Assembly: GCF_014652515.1 (NCBI RefSeq)
Contig: NZ_BMYY01000004.1
Span: 124,001 to 188,000 of the forward strand
DNA from: Bacterioplanes sanyensis
GTDB taxonomy: Bacteria > Pseudomonadota > Gammaproteobacteria > Pseudomonadales > Oceanobacteraceae
DNA length: 64,000 nt
Direction: 5' to 3'
In this document: in pieces, positions 46,935 through 56,517 of the stretch
Layout: each line of letters begins with the position of its first letter
Position numbering within the stretch: the first letter of the stretch is position 1
Position numbers and translations under genes: made by a program
The notes under the pieces: model-generated
Seen by the model: only the letters and a program-made list of their open reading frames with translations
Database searches by the model: none
Told to the model about the DNA's origin: nothing

Positions 46935-49022
46935 ACGCAAGCCAGAGGCACGCTGAACCCGCTGAGCAATGGCTTGCTTCACCACCGCATCGTTGGCGGT
47001 CACCAAACTGAACCAATGTTTGGCCCGGGTAATGCCGGTGTAGATCAGCTCTTTGCTCAATACCGGACTGATGCGATCCGGCAAAACCAAACAGGTATGA
47101 TCAAATTCAGAACCCTGAGATTTATGCACCGTCATGGCAAATACGGTTTCCAGTTGCTGTAAGCGACTGGGTGAAATCCAACGCACACCTCCCTGGCCAT
47201 CCGCAAACACGACACGCAAAGCTAAGGATGCTTGCGTATCACCGCCGCTTTTAACTGGCACCCTCATGGCAATGCCGACATCGCCATTCATTAACCCCAG
47301 GTTGTAATCATTGGCGGTGATCAGCACCGGACGACCAGAGTACCAACCGTCACTGCGCTCAATCAGGCCACGTCGCTGCAGCTGCTCGGCGATGGTTTGA
47401 TTCAAGCCCTCCACTCCCCAAGGGCCTTGGCGCAGGGCACACAGCACTTGGAACCGAGCAAAAGCATTTAAAACATCGAGCCCTAACGCCTTCCAAGCAG
47501 TAGTCGAGTCGTTGGCGCTTAAACCATGCTGCTGCAGCAAGGTTAAATAGTACTGATAGCCAACCGGCGTATTGGTAGCCGTGGCGTCAAAGCGCTCAGG
47601 GCTACCCACCAGCGCATGCTGAGCTAACTGGTGCTGCGCGGCTTCCAACTCAGGCACTAGGGTTAGCCAGGTCACGTCGGCATAACCTTGGCGACAGCGC
47701 TGCAAAATGGCGTCATCAACTTCGCCAGCATTGACCATTTGGGCAAGCTCGCGAATACCACTGTCGCTGCGAAAGCGGTAGCTCACCCGCAACATGGCCA
47801 CGGCTTGATCTAACGCTGTACCTTGATCATCCACTAATGTTTGATCTATCGACTGAGCCGTAACGGCTTGCAGCCAATCCACTGTATCAGAGCGATAGTG
47901 AGCACCCACCGCACGCTGGCACAGCTCACCCAATACGGCGCCAGCATCCACCGATGCCAACTGATCTTTATCACCCAACAAAATCAGCTGGGCATGGGGC
48001 GGCAACGCCGCCATCACCGCCGCCATTAAATCGACATCGACCATGGAGGCTTCATCAATGACCAATATGTCCAACGGCAGCGGGTTGTCTTGATGATGAC
48101 GGAACTGACGGGTGTCCGGTCGGCTGCCTAACAGTCGATGCAATGTTGTTACCTGAGTTGGAATCACGTCCGCATCGATGCCTAGGGTTTCCTTTACTTG
48201 CAAACCACTGACCGCGCCGGCAATGGACTCATTTAAACGCGCTGCGGCTTTGCCCGTCGGTGCTGCTAGGCGAATGCGATAGCTTTGTTGCTGACCGGCG
48301 GCCAGCTTTTGCAGCGCCGCCAGCAGCTTGACCACTGTGGTGGTTTTGCCGGTCCCTGGCCCGCCTGTGATGACCGCAAAGCGGCTGCGGGCCGCCAGCG
48401 CACAGGCCAGCTTCTGATAATCGGTAGCGCCGTCTTGGCTGTCGGGAAACAACTGCGCCAACGCCTCAGCCAACGCTTGCGATTGCGGACTGGTGGCACT
48501 TTCCAGCTCGGGTCGCGGAGCCAAACGCAGGCGAATGGCACGGGCAATGTGCTGCTCATAACGCCATAAACGGCGTAAATACAAACGCCGCTGCTGCAGC
48601 ACTAAAGGCGCGACCGCACTGCCATCCGACACCAGCGGTGAGGCTTGCAACGCCTCTAAGCAATGCGACAAGGATACCTTGGCCAACAACTCCGCCGGGC
48701 AGAGCAAAGACTCCACCTCAGCTGCGCCCTCTTGCGGGGGCAAATCCAGCGCCGCTTGACTGTGTTGCAACAACTCCGCCAAATCCATGCAAACATGGCC
48801 CCGACCAACCTGATGGGAAACCAAGGCCGCCAGCAGCATGACCACAGGCTCAGCCGCCAGCCCCTGCTCTTGCGCCAACTCGGCGATCAAACGCGCAAAG
48901 CCGACGTCCAACGGCCTCAGCCAACCAACTTGCTGCCATTGCTGCAGCACAGCCAACAGGGTGTGCGCATCTGCTAGCTCATCGACTGGGCGGGAATCCA
49001 ATAAATCTAACTGCTCGCTCAC
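46914..49022 (-). CDS. recD: RecBCD enzyme subunit RecD
   Basis: 5'-3' helicase subunit of the exonuclease V complex, which processes double-strand ends. Walker A is VITGGPGTGKTTTVVKLL (around residue 220), Walker B is ILVIDEASMVDVDLM, and the C-terminal UvrD-like segment includes AMTVHKSQGSEFDHTCLVLP and ELIYTGITRAK. 702 residues; E. coli RecD has about 608, the extra length being spread through the N-terminal and middle parts. GTG start overlapping the recB stop by four bases. Confidence 0.95.
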   Translation of the reverse strand: MSEQLDLLDSRPVDELADAHTLLAVLQQWQQVGWLRPLDVGFARLIAELAQEQGLAAEPVVMLLAALVSHQVGRGHVCMDLAELLQHSQAALDLPPQEGAAEVESLLCPAELLAKVSLSHCLEALQASPLVSDGSAVAPLVLQQRRLYLRRLWRYEQHIARAIRLRLAPRPELESATSPQSQALAEALAQLFPDSQDGATDYQKLACALAARSRFAVITGGPGTGKTTTVVKLLAALQKLAAGQQQSYRIRLAAPTGKAAARLNESIAGAVSGLQVKETLGIDADVIPTQVTTLHRLLGSRPDTRQFRHHQDNPLPLDILVIDEASMVDVDLMAAVMAALPPHAQLILLGDKDQLASVDAGAVLGELCQRAVGAHYRSDTVDWLQAVTAQSIDQTLVDDQGTALDQAVAMLRVSYRFRSDSGIRELAQMVNAGEVDDAILQRCRQGYADVTWLTLVPELEAAQHQLAQHALVGSPERFDATATNTPVGYQYYLTLLQQHGLSANDSTTAWKALGLDVLNAFARFQVLCALRQGPWGVEGLNQTIAEQLQRRGLIERSDGWYSGRPVLITANDYNLGLMNGDVGIAMRVPVKSGGDTQASLALRVVFADGQGGVRWISPSRLQQLETVFAMTVHKSQGSEFDHTCLVLPDRISPVLSKELIYTGITRAKHWFSLVTANDAVVKQAIAQRVQRASGLRDAIQQS

Positions 49023-52000
49023 GAAAGCTTCTCCCCAGTCGTAGCCTGTGTAACGGCTGTTTCATCTCCCATAAACAACGCATCCAGCTGTTCAATGACT
49101 TGACGCGCGGGTTTGTCTGCAAAGACGCCCGCGGTCGGTGCCTGAACACCACGCAAAAATAAATACACAGCGCCACCGATATGACGGTCATAGTCATAAT
49201 CTGGCAGGCGCGCCTGCAATAACCGATGCAAGGCCAATAAATACAGCATGTATTGCAGGTCGTAGCGTTTGGTTAAAATCATTTCGCCCATGGCTTGTGC
49301 GCTGTAGGCGTTGTCGTCTTCACCCAAATAGTTGGATTTGTAATCCAGCACATAAAAACGCCCGTCGTGCTCGAACACCAAATCAATAAAGCCCTTTAGC
49401 ATGCCGTTTAACTGACCTGGGCGAATGCGAGGCCTGTCCGCCTGATTCAATGTGTGCTGTACCACCCAGTCGTCTAGGGCGCTCAGCGCCACTTGCTCAC
49501 TGGCGAACCAAAACTCCATTTCCGCTTGATAATGCTGCAACTCGGCTAAGCTCACCGCACCTTGTGGCAACGGCAACGGCGTTTGCAACACCGCCGGCAG
49601 CCAACGCTCTAACATGGGCTGCCAAGCTTGCCAGCCGCGACTGGCGCAACGGCGCTGCAACTGTGCCGCCAGCAGCTCAGGCTGCTTTACAACGTGCTCA
49701 AACCCCTGACCTGCACACCACTCGAGAATGTCGTGTAAAAACGTACCGGCGCTGGCGCCACGCACAAACGCATGACCAAGCCCCTTTGGTGCAGGTGAAG
49801 TGGATTCCAACGAATGATCGCCATCGTCCAGCAATAAGTTTTGACTGTGAGGGTCTTCCAACTCGGGGCGAAATATCCGCCCAGTGCCCGCCATGGCGGT
49901 GTATTCCAGCGCGGAGTAGCTGGCAATCCACCAGTCTTCTCGCGCCGAGCGTCGTGAGGTTAGTGCTGGCCCCAGTGCCTCACTGTGTTGTGGTCGATAA
50001 ACGTGATCACCAGGAGAAGGTAAATCTTCCACTCGTATGTGTGGCGCACCTTCCAACGGCGCATCCTGTAGCGCCTCCAACCCCTCACCAAGGCGTTGCG
50101 GCTGGCCCAGCAAATAGCCAAGGGCGCTGTGTTGCCAGTCTTTCACTTCCGCAGCACCGACCCATGTGGCGTAGCGCGCCCGCGTGAGCGCAACGTACAG
50201 TTTGCGAATGTCTTCGCCCAAACGTTCCTGATCTGCACGTTCGATGTCGTCGTCAGTTGGTTGCAGGCGCAGCTGCAATTGCCGCTGCTGATCGTGATAT
50301 TGCACAAAACTCGCCTTATCGCGCAGCGGCCGCGCCTGGCAAGCAAACGGCAAAAACACCAAGGGGTATTCCAACCCTTTGGATTTATGCACCGTAACCA
50401 CCTTCACCAGACTGGCATCGCTTTCCAAGCGCAATATGCGGTGCTCGTCTTCACTGTCGGCCTGCTGCAGCAGTTGCCGGTAGTGGTGCAGCAGCGCATG
50501 CTCGCCGTCGAGTTGCTGGCTGTCTTGCTGCAGCAGCTCGGCCAAATGCAGAATATCGGTCAAGCGTCGTTCGCCGTCGTCGCTGGCCAGCAACTTGGCT
50601 GCCACGTCGTAATCCATGAGCAGACTGCGCAGCATGGGCAACACGCCATGACGCTGCCATTGCCGCTGATAGCCAATAAAGCGCTCTATGGTTGCTTCTA
50701 ACACTTGTTCATCGGTCAACAAGGCATCCAACTGCTGCAAGCTCAGCCCTAAGGTTGGCGTCGCTAACGCTGCACGCAATGCTGACAACCGCTGGGGCTC
50801 GGCACAGGCCGACAGCCAACTGAGCAGATCCAATGCTTCAACCGTGGTCAGCACCGAGTCACGATCGGATAAATACACACTTTTCACGCCGTAAGTCTGC
50901 AACGCCTGACGCACGCTGTGTGCTTCACTGCGGTTATTGACCAAGATGGCAATGTCCTGTGGCTGCAGCGGTTGTAACGCTTGGCCGCTGTCAGCATCGG
51001 CCTGAAACCCCGCCTTGTGCTGCTGGCCTAAGATCAGCAAGCGGGCGACTTCGCTGGCGCAACTCAGCGCCAACGCCTGCTGTACCTCGCCTTTGTTTAA
51101 CGCTTTGTCGCTGTCACTGAGCTGCTGCCACACCGTCAGACTGGGCTGCGTGTGGCCGTCAATGCGCCAACTGCGCGCACTGCCGTGAGCCAATACCGGT
51201 TGAAATGGCAGCTCAGAGCTGGCGCCTTGGCCAAATAAAAACGCGCCGTGCTCGCACTGTTCATCTGCTTGCTGAAACAACTGGTTGGTGGCGTCCACCA
51301 TGGCACTGGCAGAGCGGTAATTGGTCGCCAGAGTGTAGGTGCTGCCCGCGGCACTTTGGCGGGCTTTTAAGTAGGTGAAAATATCGGCGCCGCGAAAGCC
51401 ATAAATCGCCTGCTTGGGGTCACCAATCATCAGCAAGCCAGTGCCTTCTTGCTGGCCATATACCTTGGCAAAAATCCGATACTGCACTGGATCGGTGTCT
51501 TGGAACTCATCGATTAAGGCGACCGGGAACTGGCGTCGAATAGTGGCGGCTAGCTGCTCACCTCGCGGCCCTTGCAGAGCATCATCCAGACGGGTGAGCA
51601 AGTCATCAAAGCCCATGGCAGCGCGCTGTTGTTTTTCCTGCTCTAGCCGTTGTTTAAGCCAAGCGCAGGCGTGGCTCAACAGCGCCGGGCGCGCATCGGG
51701 CATATTGTTGGCAAACGCCAACAGCTCATCGATGGCATTAAAAGCCGGGTGCTCGGGCAGCTCGCCTTTGACCTTTATCGCTAGGCCGTCGGGGGTTTGA
51801 TGACCAAAGCCGGCGCGCTCCAATTTCGGCGGCAGCATCTCCTCACCTTGGGCCCAGGCGACCAAGTCTTCCCACACATTGAGCATGGCGTTTTTACTGC
51901 CGCCGTGCAGACGCTTTTGTTGGTGTAGATCGGCTAGCAGGTCGCTCACCTCGCCTTGCCATTGCTGCCAAGGGTACGCTTTTAAAGCATCGACTTGGGC

Positions 52001-52702
52001 CTGCAACGCCTGTGCTTGCTGCTGCAAGATGGCGCTGAGCGAGTCCGCCTCTGGCGCAGGCAAAGGCTTGGCCAGCAGCGATTTCACGCTGACCTGCAAT
52101 GCCTCTGGATGTTGCCAGTATTGCAGCCATACCCGCATGGCCGAAGGCGCGAGCGGGTAAACAAAGGTGCGCCAATAATCTTGTACCGCTTGCTCGAGCA
52201 AATCGCTGAGGTCGGTTTCTAGGCGCAAATGAAACAAGCTGCCACTGTCGAAGGCGTGCTCACTGAGCATGCGATGACACCAACCGTGAATGGTCGATAC
52301 CGCTGCTTCGTCCATCCACTCCGCCGCCAACAATAGCTTTTGCTGACAGCCCGGCCAGCTGGCCGGATCAGGGTAGTATTGATCGCGTAATTGATAGAGC
52401 AACTCGGTGGCCGGTGTTGGCTCCGGGGCCGCTTCACTGAACACCGCAGCGGCCTGGGTTAAACGGCTGCGAATGCGGTCGCGCAGCTCTTTGGTGGCAG
52501 CATCGGTAAAGGTCACCACCAGCAAGTTAGGCGGCAGCAAGCCATCGGCCAAGGCACTGTTGGATGGCTGGCCATGGCCCAGCACCAAACGCACGTACAG
52601 AAGCGCAATGGTAAAGGTCTTGCCTGTACCAGCACTGGCTTCGATCAAGGTTTGGCCATGCAGGGGCAGCGTCAGCGGATTAAGTGGTTGCGGTGTGCTC
52701 AT
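49019..52702 (-). CDS. recB: RecBCD enzyme subunit RecB
   Basis: 3'-5' helicase and nuclease subunit. Walker A is LIEASAGTGKTFTIALLY near the N-terminus; further UvrD-type motifs include VALIDEFQDTDPVQYRIF, KAIYGFRGADIFTYL and VVTVHKSKGLEYPLVFLPF. The C-terminal nuclease domain has the acidic/lysine motif GFIDLVFEHDGRFYVLDYKSNYLG. 1227 residues, close to the E. coli length. Overlaps recC by ATGA and recD by GTGA, so the three subunits are translationally coupled. Confidence 0.96.
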   Translation of the reverse strand: MSTPQPLNPLTLPLHGQTLIEASAGTGKTFTIALLYVRLVLGHGQPSNSALADGLLPPNLLVVTFTDAATKELRDRIRSRLTQAAAVFSEAAPEPTPATELLYQLRDQYYPDPASWPGCQQKLLLAAEWMDEAAVSTIHGWCHRMLSEHAFDSGSLFHLRLETDLSDLLEQAVQDYWRTFVYPLAPSAMRVWLQYWQHPEALQVSVKSLLAKPLPAPEADSLSAILQQQAQALQAQVDALKAYPWQQWQGEVSDLLADLHQQKRLHGGSKNAMLNVWEDLVAWAQGEEMLPPKLERAGFGHQTPDGLAIKVKGELPEHPAFNAIDELLAFANNMPDARPALLSHACAWLKQRLEQEKQQRAAMGFDDLLTRLDDALQGPRGEQLAATIRRQFPVALIDEFQDTDPVQYRIFAKVYGQQEGTGLLMIGDPKQAIYGFRGADIFTYLKARQSAAGSTYTLATNYRSASAMVDATNQLFQQADEQCEHGAFLFGQGASSELPFQPVLAHGSARSWRIDGHTQPSLTVWQQLSDSDKALNKGEVQQALALSCASEVARLLILGQQHKAGFQADADSGQALQPLQPQDIAILVNNRSEAHSVRQALQTYGVKSVYLSDRDSVLTTVEALDLLSWLSACAEPQRLSALRAALATPTLGLSLQQLDALLTDEQVLEATIERFIGYQRQWQRHGVLPMLRSLLMDYDVAAKLLASDDGERRLTDILHLAELLQQDSQQLDGEHALLHHYRQLLQQADSEDEHRILRLESDASLVKVVTVHKSKGLEYPLVFLPFACQARPLRDKASFVQYHDQQRQLQLRLQPTDDDIERADQERLGEDIRKLYVALTRARYATWVGAAEVKDWQHSALGYLLGQPQRLGEGLEALQDAPLEGAPHIRVEDLPSPGDHVYRPQHSEALGPALTSRRSAREDWWIASYSALEYTAMAGTGRIFRPELEDPHSQNLLLDDGDHSLESTSPAPKGLGHAFVRGASAGTFLHDILEWCAGQGFEHVVKQPELLAAQLQRRCASRGWQAWQPMLERWLPAVLQTPLPLPQGAVSLAELQHYQAEMEFWFASEQVALSALDDWVVQHTLNQADRPRIRPGQLNGMLKGFIDLVFEHDGRFYVLDYKSNYLGEDDNAYSAQAMGEMILTKRYDLQYMLYLLALHRLLQARLPDYDYDRHIGGAVYLFLRGVQAPTAGVFADKPARQVIEQLDALFMGDETAVTQATTGEKLS

Positions 52703-55700
52703 GCGTCATTCTCCTGACCGCTTAACGGCATGGTCAACGGCGTAACGGGCCCGGGTTGCAGCCCTTGTTCCAGCTGCCACAGCGGCAAATACAAAGTTTC
52801 TGCCAGTTCAGCAAACTCAGCTTCCGGCAAGGCCTGCGGGTAGCTGGCGCGCAAGTAGCCCAGATCTCGCTGTAACGCCATGTCATAAACGGCCTGGGCC
52901 TGCTCTAACGCACGTTCGGAGTTGCGTTGGTATTTGCCCTTTTTGTGGTAGCTGTTGATCCAGGCAAACGCCGCATCACTGTGAACCGGCAAGGGGCGAC
53001 TCAAACCCATGGCAAAGCCATCTAACAGCTGGCGCAAATAGCTGTTCACCCATTTGAGCGGTAGCGGTGGCAGTTGAATGTTGCGGTCCTCTTCCTTGCC
53101 AATAATGCAGCTGGTGACTTCCCCCTGCAGCTGACACAGCAAATGCACCAGCCAATCATGCAGCAGGTTGCCGTAGCGCACTTTGGCATTGCTGCCAGTA
53201 CCGCTTAACAGGCTGCCGCGCGCAATCACCACACGACAGCGCTGCCCTTGGTCGTTGTAGCGAACCCCGGTGATCACATCCGCCAGCTCGACCTCAGTGC
53301 CAGCACTGGGCGGCCAAGTCACCGTGCGCGACTCCTCCAGATGGGGGTACTGCTCGCATAACTGGCGATAGCGACCAAAGATGTTCGGCATGCGCGCCGC
53401 CAGCTGCTCACGCAATTGCGGCTCGGTGCTGCCCATACCCAACTGGCCACGGCCCGCCATGCGCTGCAAGCAATGCTCTAGACGCTGCTCAAAGTCGGCT
53501 CCGTCTGCGGCTTTGACAATGACTTGCTCAATCAACTGCTGATCCAGCTGCCAGCGCTGCAAGCCATTTAAGGCAAAAGTTTCGACGTCACTTTCATCAA
53601 CCTCCACGCCAGCAAACCTTACCTGCAAGCGATGCTGAAAAAAGCTCTCGATCGGGCGTTTTAGAAAATTAGCCAGCTCTCCCAAACTCAGCGGCTCCTG
53701 GCGCTCAAGCTTGGGCAGTGCCGGCGCGGCTTCGGTGCTGGCTTGATAGCCGTGCGCGGCTCGCCACTCGTGTTGGTAAGTAAACAGCCGCCGCTGTGCC
53801 AACACCGTCGCCGCTGGGTTGGGCTGAGCACTCAGGTCGGCATTGGCAACAGGGAAATAATCACGGCTAAAAGGCTGCAGCGGGTGCTGCTGAATCAGCT
53901 GCTGGCTGAGCAACTCAGCGCCCTGTTCAGACTGCCCGTCAGGCTGCCAGTGGCTGTCTAGGTGATCTAACAGCTGCGCCAACAAGACCGATGGCGGGCG
54001 CTCAGAGTCATCACGAATGCTGCGCCCGACCCAGCTGATATACAGCTGCTCGCGGGCCGAAAGCATGGCTTCTAAAAACAAATAGCGGTCGTCTTCGCGG
54101 CGTGAGCGGTCACCGGGGCGGTAATCCTGCGCCATCAGGTCAAAGTCTACCGGTGGGCGCGAACGCGGATAATCGCCGTCATTCATGCCCAGTAAGCACA
54201 CCCGCCGAAATGGAATGGCACGCATCGGCATTAACGTCGCAAAGTTCACTTTACCGGCCAGAAAGCGCTGATTGAGACCGCCTTCATCCAGGCCATCGAG
54301 CAGCACATCTTTGACCACGTCCAAGGGCAGCGCTTGCTCACTCAAAGCGGCACTGTCGCAGTCCTGTAGCCATTGCTCTAACTGCTGTAAGAAACGCCCA
54401 ACCAGACGCTGGTCTTCTAGCTCAACGGCCAGGAAAAAATCCTGTACCAGCTGCGCCAAGCACTGATGCCATTGCGGCGGCGTAAGCTGCTGCTGCAACT
54501 GCTGCCAAGCGTGCTGCAACGCCTGTACAAAGGCGTCCAACCGCCCTGCCAAGCTGGCCTGCAGCCCAGCCACTTCGCTGTAGGGCTCAATGCCTGCCCA
54601 GCTGTCGTCGTCACCCAAGCCATAACCCAGCAGCATACTGCGCAAGCCAGAATGCCAGGTGTTGCGCGCCAGCCCGGCCGGCAGTTCTAGCTGCTGGCGC
54701 TGATCGGCGCTTAACCCCCAGCGAATCTGAGCACCGGCCACCCAGCGGCGCAGCAGCGGCAGCTCATCTTCTTCAATATCAAAACGCTGCCGCAAGGCGG
54801 GTACTTCCAACAGGCTAATCATGTCGCTGGCAGCAAAGCGATGGCGTGGCAGCGATAATAGCGCTTCCAGCGCAATCAATAGAGGTTGATGGTGGCGCTG
54901 GCCCTGGTCAGAAATGGTGAACGGAATATGGCGCATGGAGCCTGGCGCATGCTGGCCAAACACGGCTTCAATAGCAGCCGCGTAGGCGTTGATGTCGGGC
55001 ACCATGACAATCACATCGCGCGGCCGCAGCGTGGCATCGGCATTAAACGCCGCCAGCAGTTGATCGTGCAGAATTTCCACTTCACGCTGCGCACTGTGGG
55101 CGCTGTGCAGCACCAAGGATTGATCCTGCTCGCCATGCCAGCGGCGCTGCTGGGCACGAATTTCTGCCAGCGGCGTCAGCTCTAAAATGTCGTTTTGCAG
55201 TTGATGCAACAGCTGCGGTACATCTTCCTTACCATGGGGGCGAAAAATATCAATTTTGTGCTCCGGTATGGGCAGCGTGCTCTGGTAGCTTTCAGGCTCA
55301 TCAAATTCATCCAACAGGCGAATGTAATCGCGCCCTTGCTTGCCCCAAGCCGCCAGCAATGGGTTGGCATGCTGGTGCAAAGCATCGTCTTCTCCTAGCG
55401 CCCCTAATACCGGATGCGTCAGGCCACGTTTGCGCTCCGCTTTTAATAGCTCTCGATCGCTGATGATGTCTGCCCAAAAATACTGACACGGGTTGTGAAC
55501 ACACAGCACAATTTGGCTGAAGCGGCTGAGCACCGACAGCGCCTCCAGCGCCTGGCGCGGCAGCGACGACACACCAAACACCACAATGCGGCGCGGCAAC
55601 CGGCTGGCATCGGCGGGCTGTTGCATAACACGGCCCTGCTGCATAAAGCGCGTGTGAATGTGCGCTCGACTGGTGCGACCAGCACGGCCAACGTCCTCGA

Positions 55701-56298
55701 CCAAAGCGCGCCACAGCAGCGACTGCCAGCGCTGATCCTCCGGCAATTTGCGCTCTTCGCCACGCGCACTGATTAGCACGTCACGCGCCTGCTCCCAGGC
55801 CGCTAACCAATCGGCACGAAACACTTGATACTGGTCGAATAAATCGGCAATTTTTTCCGCTAGTTGAAAAGTGCGCAGCTGTGGCTCCGGCCCATCCACA
55901 AAGCGCGCCAAAGGCTTAAAGGCATCGTCCTGATCGAGCAAAGATGGCAATAAACGAAATAAACGCCACACCAGCCTGGGCTTATCAAACGGCGATTGCT
56001 CAGGCACCTCACCTACGGGCAACACCGCGCGATAAGCCTGCCAAATAAAGCGCGCCGGAAACAAAAACTCCATGCCCGCCGCAATGCCCAAACCGCCTCG
56101 CGCGCTCTCCTCAGTGTTTTCCGCCAGCGCCAGCTTTAGCCATTGGGCGATGCCGTTACTCTGCACCAGAAACGTCTCATTGTGCAGCGGCGGCATCGGG
56201 CTTTGACGGCACAAATGCACCACCGCCTGACGCAAATCCTCCAAATGATTGGCGTGAATAACATGAAAACCGGGCGTGATATGAGAATGATCAAACAT
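52699..56298 (-). CDS. recC: RecBCD enzyme subunit RecC
   Basis: Scaffold and Chi-recognition subunit of exonuclease V; it resembles inactive helicase and nuclease domains. The opening GFHVIHANHLEDLRQAVVHL and LVQSNGIAQWLKLALAE align with the RecC N-terminus, and PFRRVCLLGMNDGDYPRSRPPVDFDLM is a strong family stretch. I place the start at the ATG at 56298 (MFDHSHITPG) because conservation begins there (1199 residues); no strong ribosome-binding site is seen. First gene of recCBD. Confidence 0.95.
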   Translation of the reverse strand: MFDHSHITPGFHVIHANHLEDLRQAVVHLCRQSPMPPLHNETFLVQSNGIAQWLKLALAENTEESARGGLGIAAGMEFLFPARFIWQAYRAVLPVGEVPEQSPFDKPRLVWRLFRLLPSLLDQDDAFKPLARFVDGPEPQLRTFQLAEKIADLFDQYQVFRADWLAAWEQARDVLISARGEERKLPEDQRWQSLLWRALVEDVGRAGRTSRAHIHTRFMQQGRVMQQPADASRLPRRIVVFGVSSLPRQALEALSVLSRFSQIVLCVHNPCQYFWADIISDRELLKAERKRGLTHPVLGALGEDDALHQHANPLLAAWGKQGRDYIRLLDEFDEPESYQSTLPIPEHKIDIFRPHGKEDVPQLLHQLQNDILELTPLAEIRAQQRRWHGEQDQSLVLHSAHSAQREVEILHDQLLAAFNADATLRPRDVIVMVPDINAYAAAIEAVFGQHAPGSMRHIPFTISDQGQRHHQPLLIALEALLSLPRHRFAASDMISLLEVPALRQRFDIEEDELPLLRRWVAGAQIRWGLSADQRQQLELPAGLARNTWHSGLRSMLLGYGLGDDDSWAGIEPYSEVAGLQASLAGRLDAFVQALQHAWQQLQQQLTPPQWHQCLAQLVQDFFLAVELEDQRLVGRFLQQLEQWLQDCDSAALSEQALPLDVVKDVLLDGLDEGGLNQRFLAGKVNFATLMPMRAIPFRRVCLLGMNDGDYPRSRPPVDFDLMAQDYRPGDRSRREDDRYLFLEAMLSAREQLYISWVGRSIRDDSERPPSVLLAQLLDHLDSHWQPDGQSEQGAELLSQQLIQQHPLQPFSRDYFPVANADLSAQPNPAATVLAQRRLFTYQHEWRAAHGYQASTEAAPALPKLERQEPLSLGELANFLKRPIESFFQHRLQVRFAGVEVDESDVETFALNGLQRWQLDQQLIEQVIVKAADGADFEQRLEHCLQRMAGRGQLGMGSTEPQLREQLAARMPNIFGRYRQLCEQYPHLEESRTVTWPPSAGTEVELADVITGVRYNDQGQRCRVVIARGSLLSGTGSNAKVRYGNLLHDWLVHLLCQLQGEVTSCIIGKEEDRNIQLPPLPLKWVNSYLRQLLDGFAMGLSRPLPVHSDAAFAWINSYHKKGKYQRNSERALEQAQAVYDMALQRDLGYLRASYPQALPEAEFAELAETLYLPLWQLEQGLQPGPVTPLTMPLSGQENDA

Positions 56299-56376
56299 AG
56301 GTGCAAAATGTGTTGCCGCAAAACGTAAAGAGTACCGCAAATTACCCTAGTGCTGGCGAATAAAGAGTGATTTACG

Positions 56377-56517
56377 GCATCTCTGAATAACTCGGTGCCC
56401 GCTCTGGGTCGCCACAGGGCTAAGTCGATTTACCGCTCTGGCCAGCTACAGCAAAAATCAGCGCTACAGAGCTGGCGCTCCCCGTAAGGCGAGGGTGGCA
56501 GAGTTACTCAGAGCCCC
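56377..56517. repeat. Short element with imperfect terminal inverted repeats (possible MITE)
   Basis: TCTGAATAACTC (56382-56393) and GAGTTACTCAGA (56501-56512) are complementary except for one base, and complementarity continues weakly outward. They bound a ~135-bp non-coding segment between the recC start and the hsdR stop. No frame of note inside. It could be a miniature transposable element, a scar of the restriction locus insertion, or a long-range terminator stem. Confidence 0.4.

Noticed and set aside
56341..56517. Intrinsic terminator for the recC upstream region
   Set aside because: The complementary arms are over 100 bases apart and no T run follows, so a simple terminator is unlikely.
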